From the NCBI GenBank assembly GCA_002365025.1, contig DEYX01000191.1:1-34674 (forward strand): a DNA stretch of 34,674 nt, written 5' to 3'. Shown here in pieces: positions 1 through 8,083 of the stretch. Positions within the stretch are counted from its first letter, which is position 1. Every line of letters begins with the position of its first letter. Both the position numbers and the translations under genes were made by a program. The DNA is from Hungatella sp. UBA3147 (GTDB lineage Bacteria > Bacillota > Clostridia > Lachnospirales > Lachnospiraceae). The notes beneath the pieces were generated by a model, which saw only the letters and a program-made list of their open reading frames with translations, was not told the origin of the DNA and made no database searches.

Positions 1-751
1 CGGAGATATAGGGGATGTGAATCTCCACATCGGTTCCCAGGGCAGGTGTGCTGGATACATGGAGCCCGTAGCTGTCTCCAAAGACCAGCTTCAGCCGCCG
101 GTTTACGTTCCACAGGGCAATGCCGGTGCTCCTTTTGCCGTGATTGGGTGAGACATAGTACTCCTGCTCCAGAGAATGGTTCAGCATCTTAAGGGTATCG
201 GAATCGATCCCTTTTCCGTTATCGGATATGCGGATATTAATATGCTTTTTGGCAGGGATAATTTCTATGGTAATCACCCCGTTGTCTGCGGATTCCGTAA
301 AGGCATGTACGATGCTGTTTTCCACAATGGGCTGCAGAGTGAGCTTTGGAATCACCGCATCCATGATGCTGCTCCAGGTATCCGGCAGATCCACGTTCAG
401 ACAGAATCTGTCTCGGAAGCGGTATTGCTGGATCTTCATATAATTGTTGATTACATTTACTTCATCGTTTAAAGTGGCGAAGTCGCTTTTCGTACTGATG
501 CTGTAACGGAAGAAGTTAGACAGGGCGTAGGTGATATCTGCTATCTCCCGCATGTCGCTTAGTACGGCCTGGGCACGGATGCATTCCAGGGCATTATACA
601 GAAAATGCGGGTTTATCTGATTTTGCAGGGTCAGGAGTTCGGTCTGCTTCTTCAGGATTTCATTCTCATAGTAACGCGCATTATCCCGGACGGCCTTCTG
701 GCTGTGCTCCTCTAAGAGCTTTTGTAATTTCTTTTCTGTTAAGAGCTTCAT
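1..751 (-). CDS. LytS/YesM-type histidine kinase without membrane sensor (partial)
   Basis: Read on the minus strand from an ATG at 751; the gene runs off the left edge after about 250 codons. The translation has a short helical N-terminus, the phosphoacceptor motif NQINPHFLYNAL (His49), the N-box VENSIVHAF (Asn145), the DNGKG box (Asp177 onward) and a second glycine box (HGKRSTGIALWN). This is the His_kinase plus HATPase_c architecture of the LytS/YesM group, and the last residues seen (GTDVEIHIPYI) resemble the usual family end, so little is missing. It should phosphorylate the response regulator encoded just upstream. There is no membrane segment, HAMP or sensor domain, and none can fit, because the regulator's stop (774-776) lies only 22 bases before the start. 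An in-frame ATG at 772 has no ribosome site; an AAAGGGAAAG stretch precedes 751. Family certain, signal unknown. Confidence 0.93.
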   Translation of the reverse strand, partial: MKLLTEKKLQKLLEEHSQKAVRDNARYYENEILKKQTELLTLQNQINPHFLYNALECIRAQAVLSDMREIADITYALSNFFRYSISTKSDFATLNDEVNVINNYMKIQQYRFRDRFCLNVDLPDTWSSIMDAVIPKLTLQPIVENSIVHAFTESADNGVITIEIIPAKKHINIRISDNGKGIDSDTLKMLNHSLEQEYYVSPNHGKRSTGIALWNVNRRLKLVFGDSYGLHVSSTPALGTDVEIHIPYIS

Positions 752-773
752 AGTCTTTCTTTCCCTTTGCATG

Positions 774-2384
774 TCAACTGTATATTTTTCGGTAATCCTT
801 CGGCGTGATGCCTACGTATTTTTTAAAAAGTTTGCTGAAATAACGGGCATCCTGAAAGCCTGTGGAATATGCAATCTCATTGATGGACAGATTTGAGTCC
901 TTTAGGAACTCCCTGGCCTGACCGATCCGGTATGAATTTAAATAGTCCACAAAATTCTCACCGGTTTCCTTTTTAAAGATATTGGAAAGGTAGGCAGGAT
1001 TTAAGGTTACTAAAAGCGCTGCATCCTCCAGCCGGATTGGATCCGTGTAATGTTCCTCAATGTATTTGAGTACCATGCGGATGGGACGGGTGTTCTGAGC
1101 CTGGACGGCCTTGTGGATATTTTCAAATATGTAGGACACAGGTTCCGATATGGCAGCCTTTAAGGTATCCAGGGACAATGCGTTTTCTATGGCATAGCGG
1201 ATCTGGCCGGATAGGTAGTCAAGTGGCAGTTCTTCCTGGTCCAAAGATAAGTCCATGCGTACAAGCATCCGGCATATCTCCCCCAGCATGTCAATGATGT
1301 CAAACAGTGGAAAAAGGTTCTTTGGTCTGAAAAACAACTGATTTAATGTTGCCATAAAATCCGTGATATTTACAGATTCAATGGCTTTTTTGAACTGCTG
1401 CAGATACATGTTTTTTTCCACCTCTGTAAGATACGGGACCGGAGGCAGCTTCTTCCGGTACAGGATCTGTCCGCAGCCCGACAGTATTCGGTAATAGGCA
1501 GCATCTATGGCGTCCTTATTGGACTGCCCGAAGGAAGAAATCTTATCATAGGAGTCGCCGACGCCCACGGTTATTTTAAGTCCGGCAAACAGGTCCAGAA
1601 GATTACAGGCCTTTTGGTAAAATTCCTGGAGATGGCTAAACAAAGATCCGGCCGCCTGCCGGGGATAATTGATGCCGAGATAGATAGCGCTGCCCTCCAT
1701 GCAGGAAAGAACCTGGAAGCAGAAGTCTTCAAATTCCTCGTGGAACATGGAGATCAGCTTTTTGTTTAAAGAGCTGATATTGTCCAGATTATCAGCACTC
1801 TGGTTGACAAAGTCAAGCTTAAGGCAGAGGATACAGAACAGTCCGGGTTTAAAGTCTATGCCATATTCACCGATGACCTGCTCCAGCGGGACAGCAGGGT
1901 CCTGGATTTCCCATATAATCCTCTTTAAGAAAAAAGATCTGCCGGGATGTTCTGTGTGAATGGCAGGCATAGCATTGCCTGCAGCCTGGGTCTTATTGCT
2001 ATTCAATTCTTCCATGATTTTCTTAAGGGCCTGGTTCAGTTCGTTTTCATTGATGGGTTTTAAAATATAGTCATCCACCGAATATTTCAAGGCATTGTGA
2101 GCGTATTCAAACTGTTTATAGCCACTTACGATGATGAAGCGGCAGGGAATATTTAAATATCGTGTCTGACGGATCAGCTCAATGCCGTCCATAACTGGCA
2201 TGCTGATGTCCGTAATCACGATGGCAGGACGTATATCCTGAATCTGCCCAAACAGCTCCTGCCCATTGTGGGCGCAACCGGCAAATTCCAACTGCAGCTC
2301 ATCCCATAGAATCATCTTTTTCATCAGCTCACAGATCAGGAATTCATCGTCGGCTATGAGCACCTTCATTCTTTCACTTATCAC
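774..2384 (-). CDS. YesN-type response regulator (REC + AraC HTH)
   Basis: Two-component regulator with an N-terminal receiver domain and a C-terminal AraC/XylS DNA-binding domain, about 531-536 residues. Counting from the internal MKVLIADDE methionine, the acidic pocket is Asp7-Asp8, the phosphorylation site Asp54 (ITDISMPVMDG) and the conserved lysine Lys104 (LKPI). The last 100 residues carry two helix-turn-helix units (LEDAALLVTLNPAYLSNIFK and INEIAYSTGFQDARYFSKLF). The middle 250 residues are the variable linker typical of YesN proteins. I place the start at the GTG at 2384, because AGAAGGGG lies just upstream of it; ATG 2369 is the alternative, and an upstream in-frame ATG at 2441 lies in a hairpin loop without a ribosome site. 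It probably controls the divergent sugar operon starting at 2704 and forms an operon with the kinase gene downstream. Confidence 0.93.
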   Translation of the reverse strand: MISERMKVLIADDEFLICELMKKMILWDELQLEFAGCAHNGQELFGQIQDIRPAIVITDISMPVMDGIELIRQTRYLNIPCRFIIVSGYKQFEYAHNALKYSVDDYILKPINENELNQALKKIMEELNSNKTQAAGNAMPAIHTEHPGRSFFLKRIIWEIQDPAVPLEQVIGEYGIDFKPGLFCILCLKLDFVNQSADNLDNISSLNKKLISMFHEEFEDFCFQVLSCMEGSAIYLGINYPRQAAGSLFSHLQEFYQKACNLLDLFAGLKITVGVGDSYDKISSFGQSNKDAIDAAYYRILSGCGQILYRKKLPPVPYLTEVEKNMYLQQFKKAIESVNITDFMATLNQLFFRPKNLFPLFDIIDMLGEICRMLVRMDLSLDQEELPLDYLSGQIRYAIENALSLDTLKAAISEPVSYIFENIHKAVQAQNTRPIRMVLKYIEEHYTDPIRLEDAALLVTLNPAYLSNIFKKETGENFVDYLNSYRIGQAREFLKDSNLSINEIAYSTGFQDARYFSKLFKKYVGITPKDYRKIYS

Positions 2385-2505
2385 AGGACCCCTTCTTTCT
2401 CTTATCAATTTGTCATTAATATAGCTTAGCAGAAGTTGCATTTTCTTCTGCTAAAAGGCGGATGCTTCACCGCCGTAAATCTAATTATTAGAACATGATT
2501 TTTGT
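2385..2505 (-). promoter_or_regulatory. Structured 5' leader of the response regulator mRNA
   Basis: About 120 bases lie between the predicted transcription start (near 2505, minus strand) and the GTG start. In transcript order they contain a GGCGG/CCGCC hairpin (2474-2457) followed directly by TTTT, which is terminator-like, and then a perfect 10-bp inverted repeat TTAGCAGAAG/CTTCTGCTAA (2454-2445 with 2435-2426) around a 9-base loop. The arrangement suggests attenuation or control of translation, but no known riboswitch class is recognised. Confidence 0.45.
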
Positions 2506-2508
2506 TCT
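2490..2508. promoter_or_regulatory. AGAACA-N7-TGTTCT dyad, candidate operator
   Basis: Perfect 6-bp inverted repeat (AGAACA at 2490-2495, TGTTCT at 2503-2508) located just downstream of the predicted minus-strand -10 box and overlapping the expected start point. That position suits a repressor or autoregulatory site for the regulator/kinase operon. The bound protein is not known from the sequence. Confidence 0.4.
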
Positions 2509-2511
2509 CTT

Positions 2512-2540
2512 AATATAGCATACCAAAATGGTAGTGTAAA
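2512..2540 (-). promoter_or_regulatory. Sigma-A-type promoter for the regulator/kinase operon
   Basis: On the minus strand TTTACA (2540-2535) and TATATT (2517-2512) are separated by 17 bases, and the -10 is preceded by TGC (extended -10). Five of six bases match consensus in each hexamer. Confidence 0.6.
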
Positions 2541-2624
2541 TGGAGGGATTAGTAAAAATGCATAAAAAATATGCTGTAAAAATACAAAAATAGAAATATT
2601 ACACATATTCTAAAAAACGGTGCA

Positions 2625-2653
2625 TTGAAAAAAGCCCAAAACAATCTTATGAT
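2625..2653 (+). promoter_or_regulatory. Sigma-A-type promoter for the sugar-utilisation operon
   Basis: TTGAAA (2625-2630) and TATGAT (2648-2653) with a 17-base spacer, about 45 bases of leader before the ATG at 2704. Upstream (2554-2617) lies an A+T-rich stretch with several A5-A6 tracts and a GCATA/TATGC dyad (2560-2574), a plausible place for activator binding. With the leader and dyad of the divergent operon this accounts for the whole 319-base gap 2385-2703. Confidence 0.65.
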
Positions 2654-2703
2654 AAGTTCCATCAAATACCTGTGAACAGGTTGAACTGGAAAGGAGAAGG
2701 AGT

Positions 2704-4065
2704 ATGAACAAACAGATTCTTGCATGTATATTGGCAGCAGCTATGGCAGCAGGAGCCCTTACAGGATGCAGCGGAACTTCCCAAAGTGGCGCAGCAACGG
2801 GTGAAACGACGGCTTCAAAGGTATCCGCTGGGGGAGCGGAGAGCCAGGGAGGGGAGGCAAAGACCGGGGAGAATATCACCCTTACGCTGTGGCATATTGA
2901 AAATGACGCCAAGCGCCAGGAGGTAGTGAAACGTTGTATTGAGAGATTTGAGGCAAGCCATCCCAATGTAAAGGTGGAGCAGGTACCCATGGAGAACGAC
3001 CCTTATAAGACCAAGCTTACCACTGCCATGGCAGCCGGACAGGAGCCGGATATATTCATCTCCTGGGGCGGCGGCTGGCTCCAGTCCTTTGTGGAAGAGG
3101 GAAAGGTGCTTGATATTGACGAGGATGTGAGAAAAATCTCTGACATCTACCACGAGTCAGCCCTGTCTCTTTTCGAGCTTGAGGGGAAATACTGGGCAGT
3201 GCCCTTCCGGGCAGGCGCGGCCCCTGTGTACTATAATACCGAGATTTATAAGGATCTGGGACTTAAGGTTCCGGAGACGGTAGAAGAGCTTGAGGCCAAT
3301 TGTGAAATTATTAAGGAACATGGCATCATTCCCTTTGCCGAGGGCAATTCCAGCCAGTGGCCGGGTGCGCTTACCTTTATATGGCTGTCCCTTAGAGAGG
3401 GAGGCTCCCAGACGTTCCTTGACGCCTATAACCGTACCGGCAATGCCACGTTTGAGGACGAGAGCTTTATTAAAGCCGGACAGAGGATCCAGGATTGGGT
3501 GAAGAAAGGATATTACCCCGAAGGCCTCAATGGTATCAACTATGATACCGGAGGATCCAGAATGCTGTTTTACAGCGGTCAGGCAGCTCACATTGTACAG
3601 ACCAACAGTTTCGTATCCAACTGTAAGTCTGAAAAACCGGATTTCTACGAGAATAACCTTGGGTTGTTCAACTACCCTGTAATAGAAGGGGGCAAAGGGA
3701 AGGCAGACGAGATCTTAGGAGGAGGCAACGGATATTCTATCTCTGCTTCCTGCAAAAATCCCAAAGAAGCGATGGAACTGGTAAAAGTCCTGACAGATCA
3801 GGAGTATGCCCAGGATATGTCTGATACCGCTGGCATTCTTACCGGAATAAAGGGTGTGGAAATCAAGGACAGCAAGCTGCAGCAGATGGAGGAGCTTCTG
3901 GTTCATGCATCTTATATGCAGAACTTCTACGATCAGTTCCTGCCAACAGAGCTTGGAAACTTACATAAGCAGACCACCTATGACCTCTTTGGACTCACCA
4001 CCACGCCAGAGCAGGCGGCCGCTGACATGGAAGCACTGGCACAGAAGGATCTGGTTAAGAAATAA
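2704..4065 (+). CDS. CUT1 sugar ABC transporter substrate-binding lipoprotein
   Basis: First gene of the operon. The 453-residue product begins with a lipoprotein signal peptide (MNKQIL, hydrophobic stretch, LTGC lipobox with Cys22), followed by a low-complexity Ser/Gly/Ala/Glu linker to about residue 55 and then an extracellular solute-binding protein family 1 fold (LTLWHIENDAKRQE; DPYKTKLTTAMAAGQEPDIF). It should be anchored outside the membrane and deliver an oligosaccharide or glycoside to the permeases encoded next. The start is supported by AAGGAGAAGGAG. A stable hairpin separates it from the permeases, a usual way to keep binding-protein mRNA in excess. The substrate cannot be read from the sequence; the GH3 and GH5 genes downstream suggest a beta-linked plant oligosaccharide. 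Confidence 0.95.
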   Translation: MNKQILACILAAAMAAGALTGCSGTSQSGAATGETTASKVSAGGAESQGGEAKTGENITLTLWHIENDAKRQEVVKRCIERFEASHPNVKVEQVPMENDPYKTKLTTAMAAGQEPDIFISWGGGWLQSFVEEGKVLDIDEDVRKISDIYHESALSLFELEGKYWAVPFRAGAAPVYYNTEIYKDLGLKVPETVEELEANCEIIKEHGIIPFAEGNSSQWPGALTFIWLSLREGGSQTFLDAYNRTGNATFEDESFIKAGQRIQDWVKKGYYPEGLNGINYDTGGSRMLFYSGQAAHIVQTNSFVSNCKSEKPDFYENNLGLFNYPVIEGGKGKADEILGGGNGYSISASCKNPKEAMELVKVLTDQEYAQDMSDTAGILTGIKGVEIKDSKLQQMEELLVHASYMQNFYDQFLPTELGNLHKQTTYDLFGLTTTPEQAAADMEALAQKDLVKK

Positions 4066-4082
4066 TATATGACATGGAAGGA

Positions 4083-4121
4083 GAGGGTGTTGCATGGCAG
4101 AATGCATGTTGCAACGCCCTC
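4083..4121 (+). promoter_or_regulatory. Intercistronic hairpin between binding protein and permease genes
   Basis: GAGGGTGTTGCA (4083-4094) can pair with TGCAACGCCCTC (4110-4121), 12 pairs including one G-U, around a 15-base loop. No T-run follows, so it is more likely an mRNA-stabilising or processing element than a full terminator. Confidence 0.5.
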
Positions 4122-4156
4122 ATTCCGGATCGACCTCTGTGAGAAGGAGTGATTAT

Positions 4157-5029
4157 ATGAGCAAACGAAATAAACATATTGGAATCATAACGGTGTTCGT
4201 GCTTCCGGCCCTGCTGTTTTACGGTACATTTAACGTAGTGGGAATCGTCAGGACATTCATCTACAGCTTTATGGACTGGAAGGGGATCAGCGCCAACAGG
4301 ACCTTTACAGGATTTGGGAATTACATCGAGCTGTTCGGAGATTCTTTGTTCTGGAATGCCATGAGGAATAACGTAATCCTGGTTATTGTATCCGTGGCCA
4401 TCCAGCTCCCCGGAGCCCTGCTCTTAGCCCTGCTGATCAATCAGGAGCTTAAGGGAACAAGGTTTTTCCGTACGGTATTTTTTATGCCGATGCTGCTGTC
4501 CACGGTTGCTACCGGTATCATGTGGATTCTGTTTTACGATCCCTATTTTGGCCTGATAGCCAGTCTTATGCAGAAGCTGGGGTTAAAAAGCATTGCTTTT
4601 CTGGAAGGAAGATCATCCATGCCTTCCATTCTGTTCGTCATATGCTGGCAGTTCATTCCCTTCTATATGATTATATTAAAGGCGGGACTGACTAATATCC
4701 CGACGGACATTTATGAGGCAGCCAGGATCGACGGGGCAAATGGGAAGCAGTGTTTCTGGAAAATCACCCTTCCGCTGCTTGTACCGACCCTCCGCTCGGC
4801 GGCGGTCCTGCAGCTGGTGGGGTCTTTAAAATACTTTGACTTATTCTATGTCATGATGGGCGGCGCGCCCAACAGGGCGACAGAGCTGATGGCTACCTAC
4901 ATGTATAAGAAAGGATTTACGGAATTCCGTATGGGATATGCCAGCGCCATTGCTGCCAGCATGTTCATTCTGTGTTTTGCCATAGCATGCATGTTCCTTT
5001 ACATTACGAGAGATAAGGAGGCGGCATAA
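4157..5029 (+). CDS. CUT1 sugar ABC transporter permease 1
   Basis: Integral membrane permease of the MalF/UgpA type, 290 residues with about six membrane segments. The cytoplasmic EAA loop that contacts the ATPase is visible (EAARIDGANGKQCFWKITLP, starting near residue 187). I start it at the ATG at 4157, preceded by GAGAAGGAG; a longer in-frame reading from 4094 passes through the intercistronic hairpin and is unlikely. Its stop is one base before the second permease. No ATPase of this class is in the operon, which is normal for CUT1 systems that share one MsiK-type ATPase encoded elsewhere. Confidence 0.95.
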   Translation: MSKRNKHIGIITVFVLPALLFYGTFNVVGIVRTFIYSFMDWKGISANRTFTGFGNYIELFGDSLFWNAMRNNVILVIVSVAIQLPGALLLALLINQELKGTRFFRTVFFMPMLLSTVATGIMWILFYDPYFGLIASLMQKLGLKSIAFLEGRSSMPSILFVICWQFIPFYMIILKAGLTNIPTDIYEAARIDGANGKQCFWKITLPLLVPTLRSAAVLQLVGSLKYFDLFYVMMGGAPNRATELMATYMYKKGFTEFRMGYASAIAASMFILCFAIACMFLYITRDKEAA

Positions 5030-5030
5030 T

Positions 5031-5864
5031 ATGGGCGTGTTGTTAAAAAGAAAAATAAAGAATATCATTCTCTACGCAGTCAGCATTGTTATTGCGCTGA
5101 TTACCGGATTTCCCTTTGTGTTTCTGGTCATCAACAGTTTTAAGGGCATGGGGGAATACTTAACCAATATCTGGAGACTTCCCCAAGAGCCGTTTTTCGG
5201 AAATTACCAGTTGGTTCTGAAACCGGACTTTCTCCGGTACTTCCTAAACAGCGTTATAGTGTCAGGGGTCAGCGTTTTCATCATTGTGGTCGTATCATCC
5301 ATGATTTCCTTTACCTTTGCAAGGCTTAAATACAGAGGGAAAAATCTGCTTTACTTTGCCATTATCGCGGGAATGATGATCCCGGTACATACGACTCTGA
5401 TCCCCACTTTCACGCTTTTAAGCAGCATTGGCCTGACAGATACCTTAACCGGCCTGGTGGGTCCTTATGTCAGTTATAACATTCCCATTGCCGTTTTCAT
5501 ACTGACTCAGTTTTTCCGGGAGATACCAAAGGAGCTGGAGGAAGCGGCCATCATTGACGGCTGCAGCATTGTGGGAACCTTTAAGAATATCATACTTCCG
5601 CTGTCTGGTCCGGCTATTTCAACTATCGTAGTGTATACATTTTTGAACATCTGGAATGAATTCATTAATGCCAATGTGCTGATCAACAGTACGGGAAAGA
5701 AGACCCTGCCCTTAGGAATCCGGGAATTCTACGGCATGCAGTCTGTCAATATACCGGCAGTGCTTACCGCTATCCTGATCGGATCGCTTCCTGTCATCCT
5801 TTTGTACTTCTTTGCGCAGGAAAAGGTAGTTAACGGATTGACCCAGGGAGCGGTAAAAGGATGA
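5031..5864 (+). CDS. CUT1 sugar ABC transporter permease 2
   Basis: MalG/UgpE-type inner membrane permease, 277 residues, six predicted membrane segments. The EAA loop (ELEEAAIIDGCSIVGTFKNI, from about residue 169) is intact. It starts one base after the first permease, with AAGGAGG at the end of that gene, so the two are probably translationally coupled and form the heterodimeric channel. The C-terminal end (EKVVNGLTQGAVKG) is typical of the family. Confidence 0.95.
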   Translation: MGVLLKRKIKNIILYAVSIVIALITGFPFVFLVINSFKGMGEYLTNIWRLPQEPFFGNYQLVLKPDFLRYFLNSVIVSGVSVFIIVVVSSMISFTFARLKYRGKNLLYFAIIAGMMIPVHTTLIPTFTLLSSIGLTDTLTGLVGPYVSYNIPIAVFILTQFFREIPKELEEAAIIDGCSIVGTFKNIILPLSGPAISTIVVYTFLNIWNEFINANVLINSTGKKTLPLGIREFYGMQSVNIPAVLTAILIGSLPVILLYFFAQEKVVNGLTQGAVKG

Positions 5865-5875
5865 GTGAGCCCGGA

Positions 5876-5917
5876 AGGGACAAATCTTTAGGGACAGATA
5901 TCAAGGGACAGATCGTA
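5876..5917 (+). repeat. Three tandem 14-bp direct repeats before the GH3 gene
   Basis: AGGGACAAAT, AGGGACAGAT and AGGGACAGAT begin at 5876, 5890 and 5904, exactly 14 bases apart, each followed by a variable 4-base spacer. They fill the gap between the second permease and the GH3 ribosome site. Function unknown; on RNA this would be three regularly spaced GGGACA elements. Confidence 0.7.
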
Positions 5918-5936
5918 AGAGAGGAGAGGATTAAAT

Positions 5937-8045
5937 ATGGATTTTGAAAAGAGGGCGAGGGAGTTAGTCGGTCAGATGACTCTGGATGAGAAGGCCTCCC
6001 AGCTAAGATTTGATGCCCCGGCAGTCAAAAGGCTGGGGATCCCCAGATACCACTGGTGGAATGAATCGCTTCATGGCGTGGCCAGGGCGGGGACGGCAAC
6101 CATGTTTCCCCAGGCCATCGGAATGGCGGCCATGTTTGACGAGGAGATGATGAAGGAGATCGGCACTGCGGCGGGCATGGAAGCTAGGGCAAAGTACAAT
6201 GCCTATTCGGCCCTGGAGGACCGGGATATCTATAAAGGACTGACCCTATGGTCTCCTAATGTGAATATCTTCCGTGATCCCAGATGGGGAAGGGGCCATG
6301 AGACGTATGGAGAAGATCCATACCTTTCCGGCAGACTGGGCGTGGGATTCATACAGGGAATCCAGGGAGAGGGCGAATACTTACTGGCAGCCGCCTGTGC
6401 CAAACACTTTGCGGTACACAGCGGACCGGAGGAACAGCGCCATACCTTTGATGCCACAGTCAGCAGAAAGGATCTGTGGGAGACCTATCTGCCCGCCTTT
6501 GAGGCCTGCGTCACCGAAGGTAAGGTGGAAGGGGTCATGGGTGCGTATAACAGGACCAACGGAGAGCCATGCTGTGGCAGCAAAACTCTGATACAGGATA
6601 TTCTGAAAGAGAAGTGGAAGTTTGACGGGTATTTTGTGTCTGATTGCTGGGCCATCAAGGATTTCCATGAAAACCATCATGTGACGGATACCGCCGCTCA
6701 GTCCGCAGCCATGGCACTGAGGAATGGCTGCGATATCAACTGCGGAAATACTTACCTGCATATTTTAAGTTCCTATGAGCAGGGCCTGGTGACAGAGGAG
6801 GAGATTACAGAGGCCGCGGTGCATGCGATGCGCACCAGGATGCGTCTGGGGCTTTTTGATGAGGACTGTCCATACAACCAGATTCCGTATGAGACGGTGG
6901 GATGCAAAAAACACAGAAAACTGGCCATCCATGCGGCGGAAAAATCCATGGTCCTCTTAAAGAATGACGGGTTTCTTCCTCTTGACAGGAAGCTTAATAA
7001 GGTGGCTGTCATCGGGCCCAATGCAGACAGCCGCTGGCCGCTCATTGCCAATTATCACGGCACAGCGCCCCGGTATGTGACAGTACTGGACGGGATAGAA
7101 AATCTTCTTGATGAGGACACCAGAATCTTTTACTCAGAAGGATGCCATACCATGAAGGACCGTGTAGAACGGCTGGCACTGCCGGGAGACCGCATAAGCG
7201 AGGCGGTGACTGCAGCCCTTAAGGCAGGGCTGGCCATTGTATGCGTGGGACTGGATGAGAGGTATGAGGGGGAACAGCAGGATCTTGGTAACCGTTTTGA
7301 TGAGGCGGTCAGTATGGCGGATAAACCCTCTCTGGCACTTCCTGAATCCCAGCGCCGCCTGCTGACAGCACTCATAGAGACTGGCATACCGCTGGTGGTA
7401 ATAAATATGTCTGGAAGCGCCATGGACCTGGCGTGGCTGGAGCAGGCGGAAAGCGTAAAAGCAATCCTGCAGGCGTGGTATCCCGGTGCCGAGGGCGGAA
7501 CGGCCGTAGCAAGAGTCCTCTTTGGGGAGACCAGCCCATCAGGCAGGCTTCCAGTCACCTTCTATCGGTCTGAGGAGGAAATCCCTCTCTATGAGGACTA
7601 CAGCATGAAAAACCGAACCTACCGGTATATGAAAGAAGAAGCCCTTTATCCCTTTGGATTCGGCCTTTCCTATACCAGATTCCGGTACAGGGATTTAGAG
7701 TGCGTCCCCGCAGGTGACGGCAGCGTGTCCGTATCTGTGAAGGTCAGGAACGAAGGACTGGCAGATGGTGAGGAAGTGGTTCAGGTATATGTGAAGAACC
7801 TGGATTCTTCCCTTGCAGTGAGGAATCATTCCCTGTGTGCTTTTGCAAGGGTGAGTCTTGCAATGGGACAGGAGAGAGAGGTAAGCTTCTGTCTTTCGGG
7901 TCTGGCTTTCTGTGTGGTGGACCAGGACGGGGAGCGTCGCTTTAATGGGCATCGGTACGATATTTATGTGGGCGGCAGCCAGCCTGATGGCAGGAGCTGT
8001 CTGCTTATGGGCTCCGAGCCCTTAAGAACCCGGGTGGAGCTGTAA
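5937..8045 (+). CDS. Glycoside hydrolase family 3 (beta-xylosidase/beta-glucosidase type)
   Basis: A 702-residue GH3 enzyme. The N-terminal TIM-barrel carries WWNESLHGVAR, the substrate-binding KHFAVHSGPEEQRHTFDA and the nucleophile motif FVSDCWAI (Asp236). The C-terminal alpha/beta domain follows (AAEKSMVLLKNDGFLPL; GAEGGTAVARVLFGETSPSG), then a fibronectin III-like domain from about residue 585. The KHFAVHSGPE and SDCWAI forms resemble bacterial beta-xylosidases/exo-glucosidases more than the SDWGA beta-glucosidases, but specificity is not certain. There is no signal peptide, so it should act in the cytoplasm, removing terminal sugars from oligosaccharides brought in by the neighbouring ABC importer. 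The ribosome site is AGAGGAGAGG. Confidence 0.95.
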   Translation: MDFEKRARELVGQMTLDEKASQLRFDAPAVKRLGIPRYHWWNESLHGVARAGTATMFPQAIGMAAMFDEEMMKEIGTAAGMEARAKYNAYSALEDRDIYKGLTLWSPNVNIFRDPRWGRGHETYGEDPYLSGRLGVGFIQGIQGEGEYLLAAACAKHFAVHSGPEEQRHTFDATVSRKDLWETYLPAFEACVTEGKVEGVMGAYNRTNGEPCCGSKTLIQDILKEKWKFDGYFVSDCWAIKDFHENHHVTDTAAQSAAMALRNGCDINCGNTYLHILSSYEQGLVTEEEITEAAVHAMRTRMRLGLFDEDCPYNQIPYETVGCKKHRKLAIHAAEKSMVLLKNDGFLPLDRKLNKVAVIGPNADSRWPLIANYHGTAPRYVTVLDGIENLLDEDTRIFYSEGCHTMKDRVERLALPGDRISEAVTAALKAGLAIVCVGLDERYEGEQQDLGNRFDEAVSMADKPSLALPESQRRLLTALIETGIPLVVINMSGSAMDLAWLEQAESVKAILQAWYPGAEGGTAVARVLFGETSPSGRLPVTFYRSEEEIPLYEDYSMKNRTYRYMKEEALYPFGFGLSYTRFRYRDLECVPAGDGSVSVSVKVRNEGLADGEEVVQVYVKNLDSSLAVRNHSLCAFARVSLAMGQEREVSFCLSGLAFCVVDQDGERRFNGHRYDIYVGGSQPDGRSCLLMGSEPLRTRVEL

Positions 8046-8083
8046 GGGACTGTGTGAAAGAAAGCTGAAGAAGGAGAGATAAA

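Noticed and set aside
176..472. 98-codon plus-strand reading frame at the left end
   Set aside because: It is antisense to the kinase gene, whose reading frame contains all expected family motifs; this frame has none and no ribosome site.
2370..2441. Longer N-terminus for the response regulator from the ATG at 2441
   Set aside because: The ATG sits in the loop of a perfect hairpin, has no ribosome site, and the extra residues precede the usual receiver-domain start; GTG 2384 has one.
2559..2594. Eleven-codon frame with GGAGGG upstream in the divergent gap
   Set aside because: It lies upstream of the best promoter for the sugar operon and encodes a low-complexity peptide; most likely chance in A+T-rich DNA.
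4094..4156. Upstream in-frame ATG for permease 1
   Set aside because: The extension runs through the intercistronic hairpin and adds a non-hydrophobic, atypical N-terminus; ATG 4157 has a clear GAGAAGGAG.
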